This document shows positions 1 through 9,737 of a stretch of DNA of 64,000 nt, in pieces. The notes beneath the pieces are model-generated. The model was not told the origin of the DNA and did not search any database. It saw only the letters and a program-made list of their open reading frames with translations. Where the stretch lies: assembly GCF_025398155.2 (NCBI RefSeq), contig NZ_CP104562.2, forward strand, positions 558,001 through 622,000, read 5' to 3'. Both the position numbers and the translations under genes were made by a program. The DNA comes from Roseateles amylovorans (GTDB taxonomy: Bacteria; Pseudomonadota; Gammaproteobacteria; Burkholderiales; Burkholderiaceae_C). Positions within the stretch are counted from its first letter, which is position 1, and every line of letters begins with the position of its first letter.

Positions 1-1
1 C

Positions 2-358
2 AAGATCCGCTCGGGTCTGGCCGCCGCGGACCAGGCGAAGGCCGAATTGGCCACCGCCAACAAGAAGGTCGACGAGCAACTGGCGCAGACCCGCAACGAA
101 ACGACCAAGCTGCTGTCCGACGCTGAGAAGCGCGGCGCTGCCATCGTGGAAGAAGCGAAGAAGCGCGCGGAAGAAGAAGCCGCCAAGATCGTGGCTGCTG
201 CCAAGGCCGATGCCGAGCAGCAGACGGTGCGTGCCCGTGAGGTCCTGCGCGAGCAGGTTGCCGCACTGGCCGTCAAGGGCGCCGAACAGATCCTGCAGCG
301 CGAGGTCAATGCCAGCGTGCATGCCGAATTGCTGGGCCGTCTCAAGACGGAGCTGTAA
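2..358 (+). CDS. atpF: F0F1 ATP synthase subunit b, 3' part (5' end outside window)
   Basis: This is the C-terminal ~118 residues of the b subunit, the peripheral stalk that ties the F1 head to the membrane F0 sector. The frame is open from the window edge, so the N-terminal membrane helix is missing here and the true start lies upstream. The visible part is one long charged Ala/Glu/Lys-rich helix, as expected for the b-subunit coiled coil, ending in a segment typical of the part that contacts delta. The stop lies two bases before the atpH start, and the gene order that follows (H-A-G-D-C) confirms the identity. The subunit assignment is secure; only the start is unknown. Confidence 0.95.
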   Translation, partial: KIRSGLAAADQAKAELATANKKVDEQLAQTRNETTKLLSDAEKRGAAIVEEAKKRAEEEAAKIVAAAKADAEQQTVRAREVLREQVAALAVKGAEQILQREVNASVHAELLGRLKTEL

Positions 359-360
359 TC

Positions 361-894
361 ATGGCTGAACTCGCAACCATTGCCCGTCCCTACGCCGAAG
401 CCCTGTTCCAGGTGGCGTCCTCCCAGGACGTCAAGGCCTGGGCAGAGCAGCTCGCCGCGCTGGCCCTGGTCGCCCAGGACAGCCAGCTGCGCCAGTTCGC
501 CGAAGACCCCAAGGTCGACACCGAACAGGTGTTCCAGGTGATGGCTGCCGCTGCGAAGCTGCAGCTGTTGCCCGGCGTGCAGAACTTCCTGCGCGAGGTG
601 GTGACCAACGGCCGTCTGGCCGCGCTGCCGGCGATGGTCCAGCAGTTCCACGACCTGGCCAACGCGGCTTCCGGCGTGGCCGACGCGCACATCTTCAGCG
701 CCTTCCCCATCGAGCCGGCTCAGCTGGCCGAGGTGGTGGCAACGCTGGAGAAGCGCTTCGGTCGCAAGCTGCAAGCCAATGTTGAGCTGGAGCCTGGCCT
801 GATCGGCGGTATCCGTGTGGTGGTCGGCGACGAGGTGCTGGACACCTCGGTGAAGGCCCGCCTGGAACGCATGAAAGTGGCGCTGACCACCTGA
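361..894 (+). CDS. atpH: F0F1 ATP synthase subunit delta
   Basis: Delta subunit of F1, 177 aa, the usual length. It links the top of the alpha3beta3 head to the b-subunit stalk and acts at the inner face of the cytoplasmic membrane. The N-terminal half has the helical alpha-binding domain (ARPYAEALF near the start is characteristic), and the C-terminal part has the conserved Leu/Gly-rich strand region (GLIGGIRVVVGDEVLD). The ATG follows the atpF stop directly, giving tight coupling. The stop codon is buried in a strong UUCG hairpin (888-911). Confidence 0.95.
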   Translation: MAELATIARPYAEALFQVASSQDVKAWAEQLAALALVAQDSQLRQFAEDPKVDTEQVFQVMAAAAKLQLLPGVQNFLREVVTNGRLAALPAMVQQFHDLANAASGVADAHIFSAFPIEPAQLAEVVATLEKRFGRKLQANVELEPGLIGGIRVVVGDEVLDTSVKARLERMKVALTT

Positions 895-911
895 GGCTTC
901 GGCCTCAGGTG
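888..911 (+). promoter_or_regulatory. UUCG-capped hairpin spanning the atpH stop codon
   Basis: The sequence forms a perfect 10-bp stem (888-897 with 902-911) closed by a TTCG tetraloop, and contains the atpH TGA at 892-894. No T-run follows, so it is not a standard intrinsic terminator. It is well placed to affect ribosome release, mRNA processing or stability between atpH and atpA. The structure is read directly from the sequence; the role is inference. Confidence 0.7.
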
Positions 912-985
912 TCAGTCCCGACTGCCAAGATCCCCCCGATTCACCCTGGTGTCCCGCTTCGGTCGGATGCCGTTGGGAGCAAGCA

Positions 986-2539
<1,554 letters not shown>

Positions 2540-2585
2540 TCATGAACCACCCCCGCCGCGCCGTGTGCGTGCCCTCTCTCACCGC

Positions 2586-2622
2586 GACCGCGCGGATCCG
2601 GCTCAGCCGGGTCGGTGCGGTC
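2586..2622 (+). promoter_or_regulatory. Nested hairpin in the atpA-atpG spacer
   Basis: The 148-bp atpA-atpG spacer contains an inner stem (2598-2603 with 2605-2610) inside an outer pairing (GACCGC 2586-2591 with GCGGTC 2617-2622). No T-run follows. A clear AAAAGGAG ribosome site precedes atpG, so the spacer appears to be a structured leader for atpG rather than a place of termination. The function is inferred. Confidence 0.45.
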
Positions 2623-2687
2623 GGTGCGGGGGCATTCGCGCGGTGCGCGGTCAGCGATGACCGGTCGGGGAATTAAAAGGAGCATTC

Positions 2688-3563
2688 ATGGCAGCAGGCA
2701 AGGAAATTCGCGGCAAGATCAAGTCGGTCGAGAACACCAAGAAGATCACCAAGGCCATGGAAATGGTTGCCGCTTCGAAAATGCGCAAGGCGCAGGATCG
2801 GATGCGCGCGGCCCGTCCGTATGCCGAGAAGGTCGGCAACATCGCGGCCAACCTGTCCAAGGCCAATCCGGAATATCGCCACCCGTTCATGGTGGCGAAT
2901 TCCGAGGCCAAGACGGCCGGCTTCGTGGTGGTGACGACGGACAAGGGCCTGTGCGGCGGTCTGAACACCAACCTGCTTCGCGCTGCGACCAACAAGCTCA
3001 AGGAGCTTGAGGCTGCCGGCCAGAAGTCGGAAGTGGTGGCGATCGGCAACAAGGGTCTGGGCTTCATGAACCGGATCGGCGCCAAGGTCGTCGCGCATGC
3101 GACGCAGCTCGGCGACACCCCCCAGCTCGAGAAGCTGGTCGGCCCGGTCAAGACGCTGCTGGACGCTTATGCGGAAGGCCGGTTGTCGGCGGTCTATCTC
3201 TGCTACACCCGCTTCATCAACACGATGAGGCAGGAGCCGGTGGTGCAGCAACTGCTGCCGCTGACGGCCGAGTCGCTGGAGACGGACGCCGCCGGACATG
3301 CGTGGGACTATCTCTACGAGCCCGACGCCGCCACCGTGATCAATGAGCTGCTGGTGCGCTACACCGAAGCCCTGGTCTACCAGGCAGTCGCCGAGAACAT
3401 GGCGTCCGAGCAATCGGCACGCATGGTGGCCATGAAGGCCGCAACCGATAACGCCGGCACCCTGATCGGTGAGCTGAAGCTGGTCTACAACAAGACCCGC
3501 CAGGCCGCGATCACCAAGGAGCTGAGCGAGATCGTCAGCGGCGCCGCCGCCATCAGCGGCTGA
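2688..3563 (+). CDS. atpG: F0F1 ATP synthase subunit gamma
   Basis: Gamma subunit, 291 aa, the central rotor shaft of F1. The conserved N-terminal helix (EIRGKIKSVENTKKITKAME, residues 5-24) and the C-terminal helix ending in the ITKELSEIVSGAAAI region are both present. These two helices form the coiled coil in the centre of the alpha3beta3 ring. ATG 2688 has a strong AAAAGGAG ribosome site. It lies between atpA and atpD as in other bacteria. No anomalies are seen. Confidence 0.97.
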   Translation: MAAGKEIRGKIKSVENTKKITKAMEMVAASKMRKAQDRMRAARPYAEKVGNIAANLSKANPEYRHPFMVANSEAKTAGFVVVTTDKGLCGGLNTNLLRAATNKLKELEAAGQKSEVVAIGNKGLGFMNRIGAKVVAHATQLGDTPQLEKLVGPVKTLLDAYAEGRLSAVYLCYTRFINTMRQEPVVQQLLPLTAESLETDAAGHAWDYLYEPDAATVINELLVRYTEALVYQAVAENMASEQSARMVAMKAATDNAGTLIGELKLVYNKTRQAAITKELSEIVSGAAAISG

Positions 3564-3604
3564 TCGCCAGGCAACGCAAAGATTTGAATTGAAGGAACGA
3601 AAAA

Positions 3605-5017
3605 ATGGCTAACACTCAATCGGTGGGCAAGATCGTTCAGTGCATCGGCGCCGTGGTGGACGTGGAATTCCCCCGCGACCACATGCCCAAGGTGTTCGAC
3701 GCCCTGAAGATGGAAGGCACCTCGCTGACGCTGGAAGTCCAGCAGCAGCTGGGCGACGGCGTGGTGCGCACCATTGCGCTGGGTTCGTCCGACGGCCTGC
3801 GCCGCGGCACCGAGGTCTACAACACCGGCGACACCATCCAGGTGCCGGTGGGCAAGGCCACCCTCGGCCGCATCATGGACGTGCTGGGCAACCCGATCGA
3901 CGAGCGTGGTGACGTCGCGAAGGACCAGATCGCCTCCATCCACCGCAAGGCACCGGCCTATGACGAGCTGAGCCCGTCGCAGGACCTGCTGGAAACCGGC
4001 ATCAAGGTGATCGACCTGATCTGCCCGTTCGCCAAGGGCGGCAAGGTGGGTCTGTTCGGTGGCGCCGGCGTCGGCAAGACCGTGAACATGATGGAGCTGA
4101 TCAACAACATCGCCAAGGCTCACTCGGGTCTGTCGGTGTTTGCTGGTGTCGGCGAGCGGACCCGCGAGGGCAACGACTTCTATCACGAGATGGCCGACTC
4201 CGGCGTCGTGAACCTGGAGAAGCTCGAAGACTCCAAGGTCGCGATGGTCTACGGCCAGATGAACGAGCCCCCGGGCAACCGTCTGCGCGTGGCGCTGACC
4301 GGCCTGACCATTGCCGAGTCGTTCCGCGACGAAGGCCGTGACGTGCTGTTCTTCGTGGACAACATCTATCGCTACACCCTGGCCGGTACCGAAGTGTCCG
4401 CGCTGCTGGGCCGCATGCCTTCCGCCGTGGGCTACCAGCCGACGCTGGCCGAGGAAATGGGCCGCCTGCAAGAGCGGATCACGTCGACCAAGGTCGGTTC
4501 GATCACCTCGATCCAGGCCGTGTACGTCCCTGCGGATGACTTGACCGACCCGTCGCCTGCCACGACCTTCGCCCACTTGGACGCCACCGTCGTGCTGTCG
4601 CGTGACATCGCCGCGCTGGGCATCTACCCCGCCGTCGATCCGCTGGACTCGACCTCGCGCCAGGTGGACCCGAACGTGGTTGGCGAAGAGCACTACAGCA
4701 CCACCCGTGCGGTGCAAACCGTGCTGCAGCGCTACAAGGAACTGCGCGACATCATCGCGATCCTGGGCATGGACGAACTGTCGCCGGAAGACAAGCTGGC
4801 CGTGGCCCGTGCCCGCAAGATCCAGCGTTTCCTGTCGCAGCCGTTCCACGTCGCGGAAGTCTTCACCGGCTCCCCCGGCAAGTACGTGCCGCTGAAGGAA
4901 ACCATCCGCGGTTTCAAGATGATCGTCAACGGCGAATGCGACCACCTGCCGGAACAAGCGTTCTACATGGTCGGGACCATCGACGAAGCCTTCGAAAAGG
5001 CGAAGAAGATCCAGTAA
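3605..5017 (+). CDS. atpD: F0F1 ATP synthase subunit beta
   Basis: Catalytic beta subunit, 470 aa. The P-loop GGAGVGKTV is near residues 152-160, the catalytic GERTREGND stretch follows, and the Walker B/adenine-side segment DNIYRYTLAGTEVSALLGRM is intact. The DELSPEDKL version of the DELSEED lever that touches gamma is near residue 391. It is preceded by a GAAGGAACG ribosome site 42 bp after atpG. It is followed by an unusually long (222 bp), hairpin-rich spacer before atpC. Confidence 0.98.
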   Translation: MANTQSVGKIVQCIGAVVDVEFPRDHMPKVFDALKMEGTSLTLEVQQQLGDGVVRTIALGSSDGLRRGTEVYNTGDTIQVPVGKATLGRIMDVLGNPIDERGDVAKDQIASIHRKAPAYDELSPSQDLLETGIKVIDLICPFAKGGKVGLFGGAGVGKTVNMMELINNIAKAHSGLSVFAGVGERTREGNDFYHEMADSGVVNLEKLEDSKVAMVYGQMNEPPGNRLRVALTGLTIAESFRDEGRDVLFFVDNIYRYTLAGTEVSALLGRMPSAVGYQPTLAEEMGRLQERITSTKVGSITSIQAVYVPADDLTDPSPATTFAHLDATVVLSRDIAALGIYPAVDPLDSTSRQVDPNVVGEEHYSTTRAVQTVLQRYKELRDIIAILGMDELSPEDKLAVARARKIQRFLSQPFHVAEVFTGSPGKYVPLKETIRGFKMIVNGECDHLPEQAFYMVGTIDEAFEKAKKIQ

Positions 5018-5239
5018 GCGGCGCATACGGCGCGCTGGCGGCGTTGCCGTGCTCGCCGGACTCGAGTCCGGCTGTGCGCGGCGCCTTGCCAGCACGCCGT
5101 CTGCTTGCTTACTGAACCTTCTTCCCTCGTGGCCGCGATCGCTTCGGGTTCCGTACTGCCGGGTGCGGCAGGACGGCGCTGTGGCGGTGGGCCTCGGTGG
5201 AGGGGGGTGGTCTTTTGAGCTCAGAAATAGGAAACGAAG
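5018..5239 (+). promoter_or_regulatory. Structured 222-bp spacer between atpD and atpC
   Basis: No convincing gene lies here. The spacer contains a perfect 18-bp palindrome (5055-5072) flanked by an outer near-perfect inverted repeat (5029-5039 with 5088-5098, 10 of 11 positions), so it can form a long nested hairpin. A further small stem (CTGCC/GGCAG) lies near 5157-5173. None is followed by a T-run. It could set the epsilon level or mark an mRNA processing site; this is inference. Confidence 0.5.
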
Positions 5240-5659
5240 ATGGCAACGATTCACGTGAATGTGGTCTCCGCGGAAGAGCAGATCTTCTCGGGCGAGGCAA
5301 AGTTCGTGGCGCTGCCGGGCGAAGGCGGTGAGCTGGGCATCCTGCCCAAGCACACGCCGCTGATCACCCGCATCAAGGCGGGCGCGGTGCGCATCCAGCG
5401 CGCCGACAACGGCGAAGAGGAATTCGTCTTCGTCGCCGGCGGTCTTCTGGAAGTGCAACCCGGTCTGGTGACCGTGCTGGCCGACACCGCCATCCGCGGC
5501 AAGGACCTGGACGAAGCCCGCGCCGAGGCCGCCAAGAAGGAAGCCGAAGAAGCGATGAAGAACGCCAAGAGCGACATCGACTTTGCCCAGGCGCAAAGCG
5601 AATTCGCCGCGATGGCCGCCCAGATCGCCGCCCTGCGGAAGTTCCGCGCCAAGCGCTGA
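5240..5659 (+). CDS. atpC: F0F1 ATP synthase subunit epsilon
   Basis: Epsilon subunit, 139 aa, the regulatory part of the central stalk that inhibits ATP hydrolysis. The N-terminal beta-sandwich (VVSAEEQIFSGEA, LGILPKHTPL) and the C-terminal two-helix domain rich in Ala/Glu are both present. It starts at ATG 5240 behind a GAAACGAAG ribosome site. It is the last gene of the operon and is followed by an intrinsic terminator at 5709-5754. Confidence 0.96.
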   Translation: MATIHVNVVSAEEQIFSGEAKFVALPGEGGELGILPKHTPLITRIKAGAVRIQRADNGEEEFVFVAGGLLEVQPGLVTVLADTAIRGKDLDEARAEAAKKEAEEAMKNAKSDIDFAQAQSEFAAMAAQIAALRKFRAKR

Positions 5660-5708
5660 TTCACCCCGCACCGTCGCGAGGACGCTCGCGGCATTTGTGC
5701 GACACCCC

Positions 5709-5754
5709 AACGGCAGGAAGTGCGAATTTGTCGCTTCCTGCCGTTGTTCTTTTC
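5709..5754 (+). terminator. Intrinsic terminator of the atp operon
   Basis: A stem of about 10-13 bp (CGGCAGGAAG 5711-5720 with CTTCCTGCCG 5734-5743, extendable by CGA/TCG inside and AA/TT outside) is followed by the T-rich tail TTGTTCTTTT. It lies 50 bp after atpC. Confidence 0.85.
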
Positions 5755-5896
5755 CGAAGTCCCCATTCGAGGGACGGCGACTGAATAAAGTCGGGGCGGC
5801 GATCCGGATCCACACCGGACGCTGAGAACGCGGTCTGCGGCATCGCCGCCGCATATTCCTAGAACGACCGCTTCATTGATCTACGAGGGAGTCTCC

Positions 5897-6580
5897 ATGT
5901 CTGTTCACACCTGGGCCCGCAAGGCCACACTCGCGCTCGCGCTGACCGCCCTGTTCGGCTGCGCCACTGAGCAATCGCGCACCATCGAGGTTCCGCGCCC
6001 CGTCCCGACGGCGCCCAGCGCCAACCAGGGCCCGCGTGCACCGATCGCCGTCGGCAAATTCGAAAACCGCTCGAGCTTCATGCGCGGCATGTTCGCCGAT
6101 GCGGTGGACCGCCTGGGCAGCCAGTCCAAGTCGATCCTGATTGCGCACCTGCAGCAGAGCAACCGCTTCAGCGTGCTGGACCGCGACAACCTCGAAGAAG
6201 CCCAGCAGGAAGCCAAGTTCAAAGCGGGTACGCTGAACATCAAGGGCGCGGATTTCCTGGTGACCGGCGCGGTGACCGAATTCGGCCGCAAGGAAGTCGG
6301 CGATCAGCAACTCTTTGGCGTGCTGGGCCGCGGCAAGAAGCAAGTCGCTTATGCGAAGGTCACCCTGAACGTGGTGAACAGCCAGACCTCCGAGGTCGTG
6401 TATTCCTCCCAAGGCGCCGGTGAGTTCGAACTCTCCACCCGCGAGGTCGTCGGCTTTGGCGGCACCGCCGGCTACGACGCCACCCTGAACGGCAAGGTGC
6501 TGGACCTGGCCATCCGCGAAGCCGTCAACGGCCTGGTCAGCGCCGTCGACAGCGGTGCCTGGAAGCCGCAAGCCCGCTAA
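5897..6580 (+). CDS. CsgG/HfaB-family outer-membrane lipoprotein
   Basis: Predicted lipoprotein of 227 aa with a signal peptide ending in lipobox LFGC (Cys about residue 20). The CsgG-type domain follows: an IAVGKFENRSS strand, an LxxSNRFSVLDRDNL segment, then GADFLVTGAVTEFG. I chose ATG 5897 because GAGGGAG precedes it; an upstream in-frame ATG at 5876 lacks a good site. It is the first gene of a three-gene set (CsgG, DUF4810, DUF799) that also occurs in Neisseria (NMB1164-1162). No curli genes are nearby, so a curli role is not implied. The exact role in the outer membrane is unknown. Confidence 0.88.
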   Translation: MSVHTWARKATLALALTALFGCATEQSRTIEVPRPVPTAPSANQGPRAPIAVGKFENRSSFMRGMFADAVDRLGSQSKSILIAHLQQSNRFSVLDRDNLEEAQQEAKFKAGTLNIKGADFLVTGAVTEFGRKEVGDQQLFGVLGRGKKQVAYAKVTLNVVNSQTSEVVYSSQGAGEFELSTREVVGFGGTAGYDATLNGKVLDLAIREAVNGLVSAVDSGAWKPQAR

Positions 6581-6597
6581 GCCGCAGGAGATTTTTC

Positions 6598-6987
6598 ATG
6601 ATGATTCAAAAGACGCTGCGCGTGATCGCGCTGGCGGCGGCCGCTGCATTGCTGGCCGCCTGCGGAACCCCCCAGAAGCCCCTGTACCAATGGAGCGGCT
6701 ATCAGAGCGGGCTGTACGACTACTTCAAGACCAACGGCACGAACGCTGGTGACCAGATCACCCAGCTCGAATCGCAGTTGATCAAGAACAAGGCGGCCAA
6801 CGAAGCCACGCCCCCCGGCCTGCACGGTCATCTGGCGCTGCTGTACGCGAAGGTCGGTAACGACGACGCCGCCCGCGCGCACCTGGAGGCCGAACGCGCC
6901 TTGTTCCCCGAGTCCGCTGGTTATGTGGACTTCCTGCTGAAGAAATCCAGCCCCAAGACGGCCGCCGTGGCGGCGTCCGGCGTTTGA
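6598..6987 (+). CDS. DUF4810 domain lipoprotein
   Basis: Small predicted lipoprotein of 129 aa. The signal peptide ends LLAAC, with the lipidated Cys about residue 22. The body has the YQWxGYQ...LYDYFK opening and a short TPR-like helix pair (LHGHLALLYAKVGNDDAARAH) typical of DUF4810. GCAGGAG precedes ATG 6598, 17 bp after the CsgG-type gene. Its conserved place between CsgG-like and DUF799 genes suggests the three products form one outer-membrane assembly; this is inference from conserved order. Confidence 0.85.
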   Translation: MMIQKTLRVIALAAAAALLAACGTPQKPLYQWSGYQSGLYDYFKTNGTNAGDQITQLESQLIKNKAANEATPPGLHGHLALLYAKVGNDDAARAHLEAERALFPESAGYVDFLLKKSSPKTAAVAASGV

Positions 6988-7012
6988 TCCGCGTGATCCA
7001 GGAGCCATTCAC

Positions 7013-7675
7013 ATGACCCAACTGTTCACCCTGATCCGTCGCCTGGGCGCCGTGGCCGTGCTGGTCGCGCTGACCGCCTGTGCCTCGACCTCCAAGCCCT
7101 ACGACTACACCGCGCTGAAGGCGGCCAAGCCCGCCTCGCTGCTGGTGCTGCCGCCGGTCAACGACACGCCCGACGTCGCGGCGACCTACGGCGTGCTGTC
7201 CAACCTGACGATGCCGCTGGCCGAGGCCGGCTACTACGTGCTGCCGGTGTCGCTGGTCGACGAGTCGCTGCGTACCAACGGCGTGACCTCGCCGGTGGAC
7301 GCGCATGGCATCGACCCGACCAAGCTGCGCGACATCTTCGGTGCCGACGCCGTGCTGTACGTGACCGTCAAGCAGTACGGCTCCGTCTACAAGGTGATCT
7401 CCGCAGAAGCGGTCGTCGCGGTGGAGGCCCGTCTGGTGGACCTGCGCACCGGCACGCTGCTGTGGGACGGCAAGGCCACGGCCTCGACCGCCGAACAGAA
7501 CAACAACAGCGGCGGCGGCCTGGTCGGGCTGCTGGTCAAGGCCCTGGTCGACCAGATTGCCAACAACCTGTCGGATCGCAGCTACCAGGTGGCCGGCATT
7601 GCCGGTAGCCGTCTGGTGAACGCCCCCAATGGTCTCCTGCCGGGTCCCCGTGCCCGCGTGACTGTGAAAAACTAA
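7013..7675 (+). CDS. DUF799 / GNA1162-family lipoprotein
   Basis: Predicted lipoprotein of 220 aa. The signal peptide ends LTAC (Cys about residue 23). It has the family signatures LLVLPPVNDTPDV and a C-terminal Gly/Asn-rich stretch before an amphipathic helix. GNA1162 of Neisseria meningitidis is a surface-associated homologue whose fold resembles the TolB-N/CsgG-type domain. It closes the three-gene lipoprotein operon and is followed by an intrinsic terminator. The function is not known. Confidence 0.87.
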   Translation: MTQLFTLIRRLGAVAVLVALTACASTSKPYDYTALKAAKPASLLVLPPVNDTPDVAATYGVLSNLTMPLAEAGYYVLPVSLVDESLRTNGVTSPVDAHGIDPTKLRDIFGADAVLYVTVKQYGSVYKVISAEAVVAVEARLVDLRTGTLLWDGKATASTAEQNNNSGGGLVGLLVKALVDQIANNLSDRSYQVAGIAGSRLVNAPNGLLPGPRARVTVKN

Positions 7676-7697
7676 GGGCCTGGCCACCGGCTCACCC

Positions 7698-7733
7698 ACC
7701 CACCGGCCCCAAGCCGGTGGGTTTTCTTTTTTT
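7698..7733 (+). terminator. Intrinsic terminator after the lipoprotein operon
   Basis: A perfect 10-bp stem (7698-7707 with 7713-7722) has a 5-nt loop and is followed by TTTTCTTTTTTT. The next gene starts at 7739, only a few bases after the T-run, so its transcript must start elsewhere or come from read-through. Confidence 0.92.
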
Positions 7734-7738
7734 CAGGC

Positions 7739-8584
7739 ATGAGCACTCCGATCTCCATCACCCGTCACCAGGGCCTCGAAGCCCTCGAACTCGTCGCCCC
7801 TGACGGCGCCCGAGCCACCTTGCTGCTGCATGGCGCCCATCTGGTTTCCTGGATCCCGGCCGGCGCGGACGAGCAGCTCTATCTCTCCCCCAAGAGCGCC
7901 TTCGCCACTGGCCAAGCCATTCGCGGCGGCGTGCCGGTGATCTTTCCGCAATTCGCCACGCGCGGGCCTTTGCAGCGCCACGGCTTCGCCCGCGGCAAGC
8001 CCTGGCAGTTGGTCACCGCAGAAAGTGGCAAGGACGACGCTCTGGCGGTGCTCCGCCTGAGCGACGACGGCGCCACCCGCATGGTCTGGCCTCATGCCTT
8101 CGAGGCCGAGATCAGCGTGCGCATCGCCGGTCGGGCGCTGGAGATCGAGCTCGCCTGCGAAAACCGTGGCGAGGCGCCGCTGTCCTTCACTGCAGCGCTG
8201 CACACCTATCTGCGGTTGACGCGCATCATGTCCGCCTCGCTGCAAGGCCTGTCGGGGCTGGCCTACTGGGACTCGGCGCGCGAGCGTGCGGGCACCCAGC
8301 AGGAAGACTTGCTGCGCCTGGATGGCGAGATGGACCGCATCTACCAGGACCTCAAGCACGACCTGACCCTGCGCGACGATGACCGCCGGGTCCGCATCCG
8401 CCAGCAGGGCTTTGCCGACGCCGTGGTCTGGAATCCGGGCGAAGAGAAGGGCGACGCGCTCGCCGACATGCCGACGGGTGGCTGGAAGCAGATGCTGTGC
8501 GTCGAAGCGGCGCAGGTGCTGCGTCCGATCGAACTGGCGCCCGGCGAGAGCTGGGCCGGCATGCAGAGCCTCGAACTGATCTGA
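7739..8584 (+). CDS. D-hexose-6-phosphate mutarotase (aldose-1-epimerase family)
   Basis: A 281-aa cytosolic protein of the YeaD-like branch of the galactose mutarotase superfamily, which interconverts alpha and beta anomers of hexose 6-phosphates. Family marks are LLHGAHLVSWIPAG near the N-terminus, the substrate-loop region IRGGVPVIFPQF, the RHGFAR segment with the first catalytic-type His, and ALHTYLRL with the second. A conserved acidic residue lies in the C-terminal half. ATG 7739 sits directly downstream of the preceding terminator and lacks a strong ribosome site. The substrate is inferred from family. Confidence 0.88.
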   Translation: MSTPISITRHQGLEALELVAPDGARATLLLHGAHLVSWIPAGADEQLYLSPKSAFATGQAIRGGVPVIFPQFATRGPLQRHGFARGKPWQLVTAESGKDDALAVLRLSDDGATRMVWPHAFEAEISVRIAGRALEIELACENRGEAPLSFTAALHTYLRLTRIMSASLQGLSGLAYWDSARERAGTQQEDLLRLDGEMDRIYQDLKHDLTLRDDDRRVRIRQQGFADAVVWNPGEEKGDALADMPTGGWKQMLCVEAAQVLRPIELAPGESWAGMQSLELI

Positions 8585-8732
8585 GCGTCGGCCGCCGGTG
8601 CGACACCGGCGGCGCCTGATCTGGCGTCTGCGGTGCGGCCCGACGCCGCGGCGCGGTTAAGCTGTCCCTTCCACGCTTCGTGGCCGCCATCGGCTGCGCA
8701 GATTCGGCGCGACGTCATCGAACGGAGGACGC

Positions 8733-9713
8733 ATGGGAGACAAGGGCAACTCGACGGACAAGGCCAAGAAGACGGCCAAGCAACGTGACCAGGACAAGGG
8801 CAAGGCCAAGGCCAAGGCCAAGGCCAGTGACCGGTCCACCGAGCCGAAGAGCGGGAAGGCGCAAGAGACGCCCTCCAAGAGCTTGAAGGCTTCGAAGGCG
8901 TCGACGTCATCGACGTCATCGACGTCGGCGCCTCCTGCCGACAAGAAGCTCTCCAAGTCGGACTACCTGGACCAGCTGCAGCCGTTGCAGATCGAACTCA
9001 ATGCCATGGCGCGCTGGTTGCAGCATGCCAAGCGGCGTCTGCTGGTGATCGTCGAAGGACGTGACACGGCGGGCAAGGGCGGCGTGATCAATGCGCTGTC
9101 GGAAACCCTCAATCCCCGCCAATGCCACACCGTGGCGCTGGGCAAGCCCAGCGACCGTGAACAGGGCGAGTGGTACTTCCAACGCTATGTGCCGCACCTG
9201 CCGTCCAACGGCGAGATGGTGCTGTTCGATCGCAGTTGGTACAACCGCGCCGGCGTCGAAACGGTGATGGGCTTTTGCACCCCCGAGCAGACCCAGGACT
9301 TCCTGCGGCAGACACCGGTGTTCGAGCGACTGCTGGTCGAGGACGGCTTGCTGCTGTTCAAGTATTGGCTGACCGTCGATCAGGCGCAGCAGGAAGAACG
9401 CTTCGCCGAGCGGGCCGAGGATCCCCTGAAGCGCTGGAAGCTGTCGCCGATCGACATCGATGCCCGCGCGCATTACGAGGCCTATGGCCAGGCGCGCGAT
9501 CGGATGCTCGAGGCCACCCACACGAAGCACGCGCCGTGGACCTTGGTCGATTTCAACGATCAGCGGCGCGGTCGCCTGACGCTGATCCGCCACCTGCTGC
9601 ACCACCTGCCTGACGTCACGGTACCGGACGCGCCGATCGAGTTCCCACCGCTCAAGCGAAAGCCGCTGCGAGAGCAGTTCGGCACCAAGCTCAAGCCGAT
9701 CCGAAGTCTGTAG
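8733..9713 (+). CDS. ppk2: Polyphosphate kinase 2 family protein
   Basis: A 326-aa PPK2-type kinase that moves phosphate between polyphosphate and nucleoside diphosphates. The Walker A GRDTAGKGG lies near residues 109-117 and the Walker B-type LFDRSWYNRAG about residue 165. The conserved lid segment (ERFAERAEDPLKRWKLSP) follows. The first ~70 residues are a Lys/Ala/Ser-rich low-complexity tail built on short DNA repeats (8801-8826, 8901-8927). GGAGGAC precedes ATG 8733. Nucleotide preference (ADP or GDP) cannot be read from the sequence. Confidence 0.93.
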   Translation: MGDKGNSTDKAKKTAKQRDQDKGKAKAKAKASDRSTEPKSGKAQETPSKSLKASKASTSSTSSTSAPPADKKLSKSDYLDQLQPLQIELNAMARWLQHAKRRLLVIVEGRDTAGKGGVINALSETLNPRQCHTVALGKPSDREQGEWYFQRYVPHLPSNGEMVLFDRSWYNRAGVETVMGFCTPEQTQDFLRQTPVFERLLVEDGLLLFKYWLTVDQAQQEERFAERAEDPLKRWKLSPIDIDARAHYEAYGQARDRMLEATHTKHAPWTLVDFNDQRRGRLTLIRHLLHHLPDVTVPDAPIEFPPLKRKPLREQFGTKLKPIRSL

Positions 9714-9737
9714 CGTCCCCGACGCGGTCCGGCGTCG

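Noticed and set aside
3485..5854. 789-codon minus-strand frame across atpD-atpC
   Set aside because: Shadow of atpD and atpC, with composition typical of antisense translation and no recognisable domain.
5876..5896. Earlier start for the CsgG-type lipoprotein
   Set aside because: ATG 5876 lacks a good ribosome site and would precede the signal peptide with polar residues; ATG 5897 has GAGGGAG.
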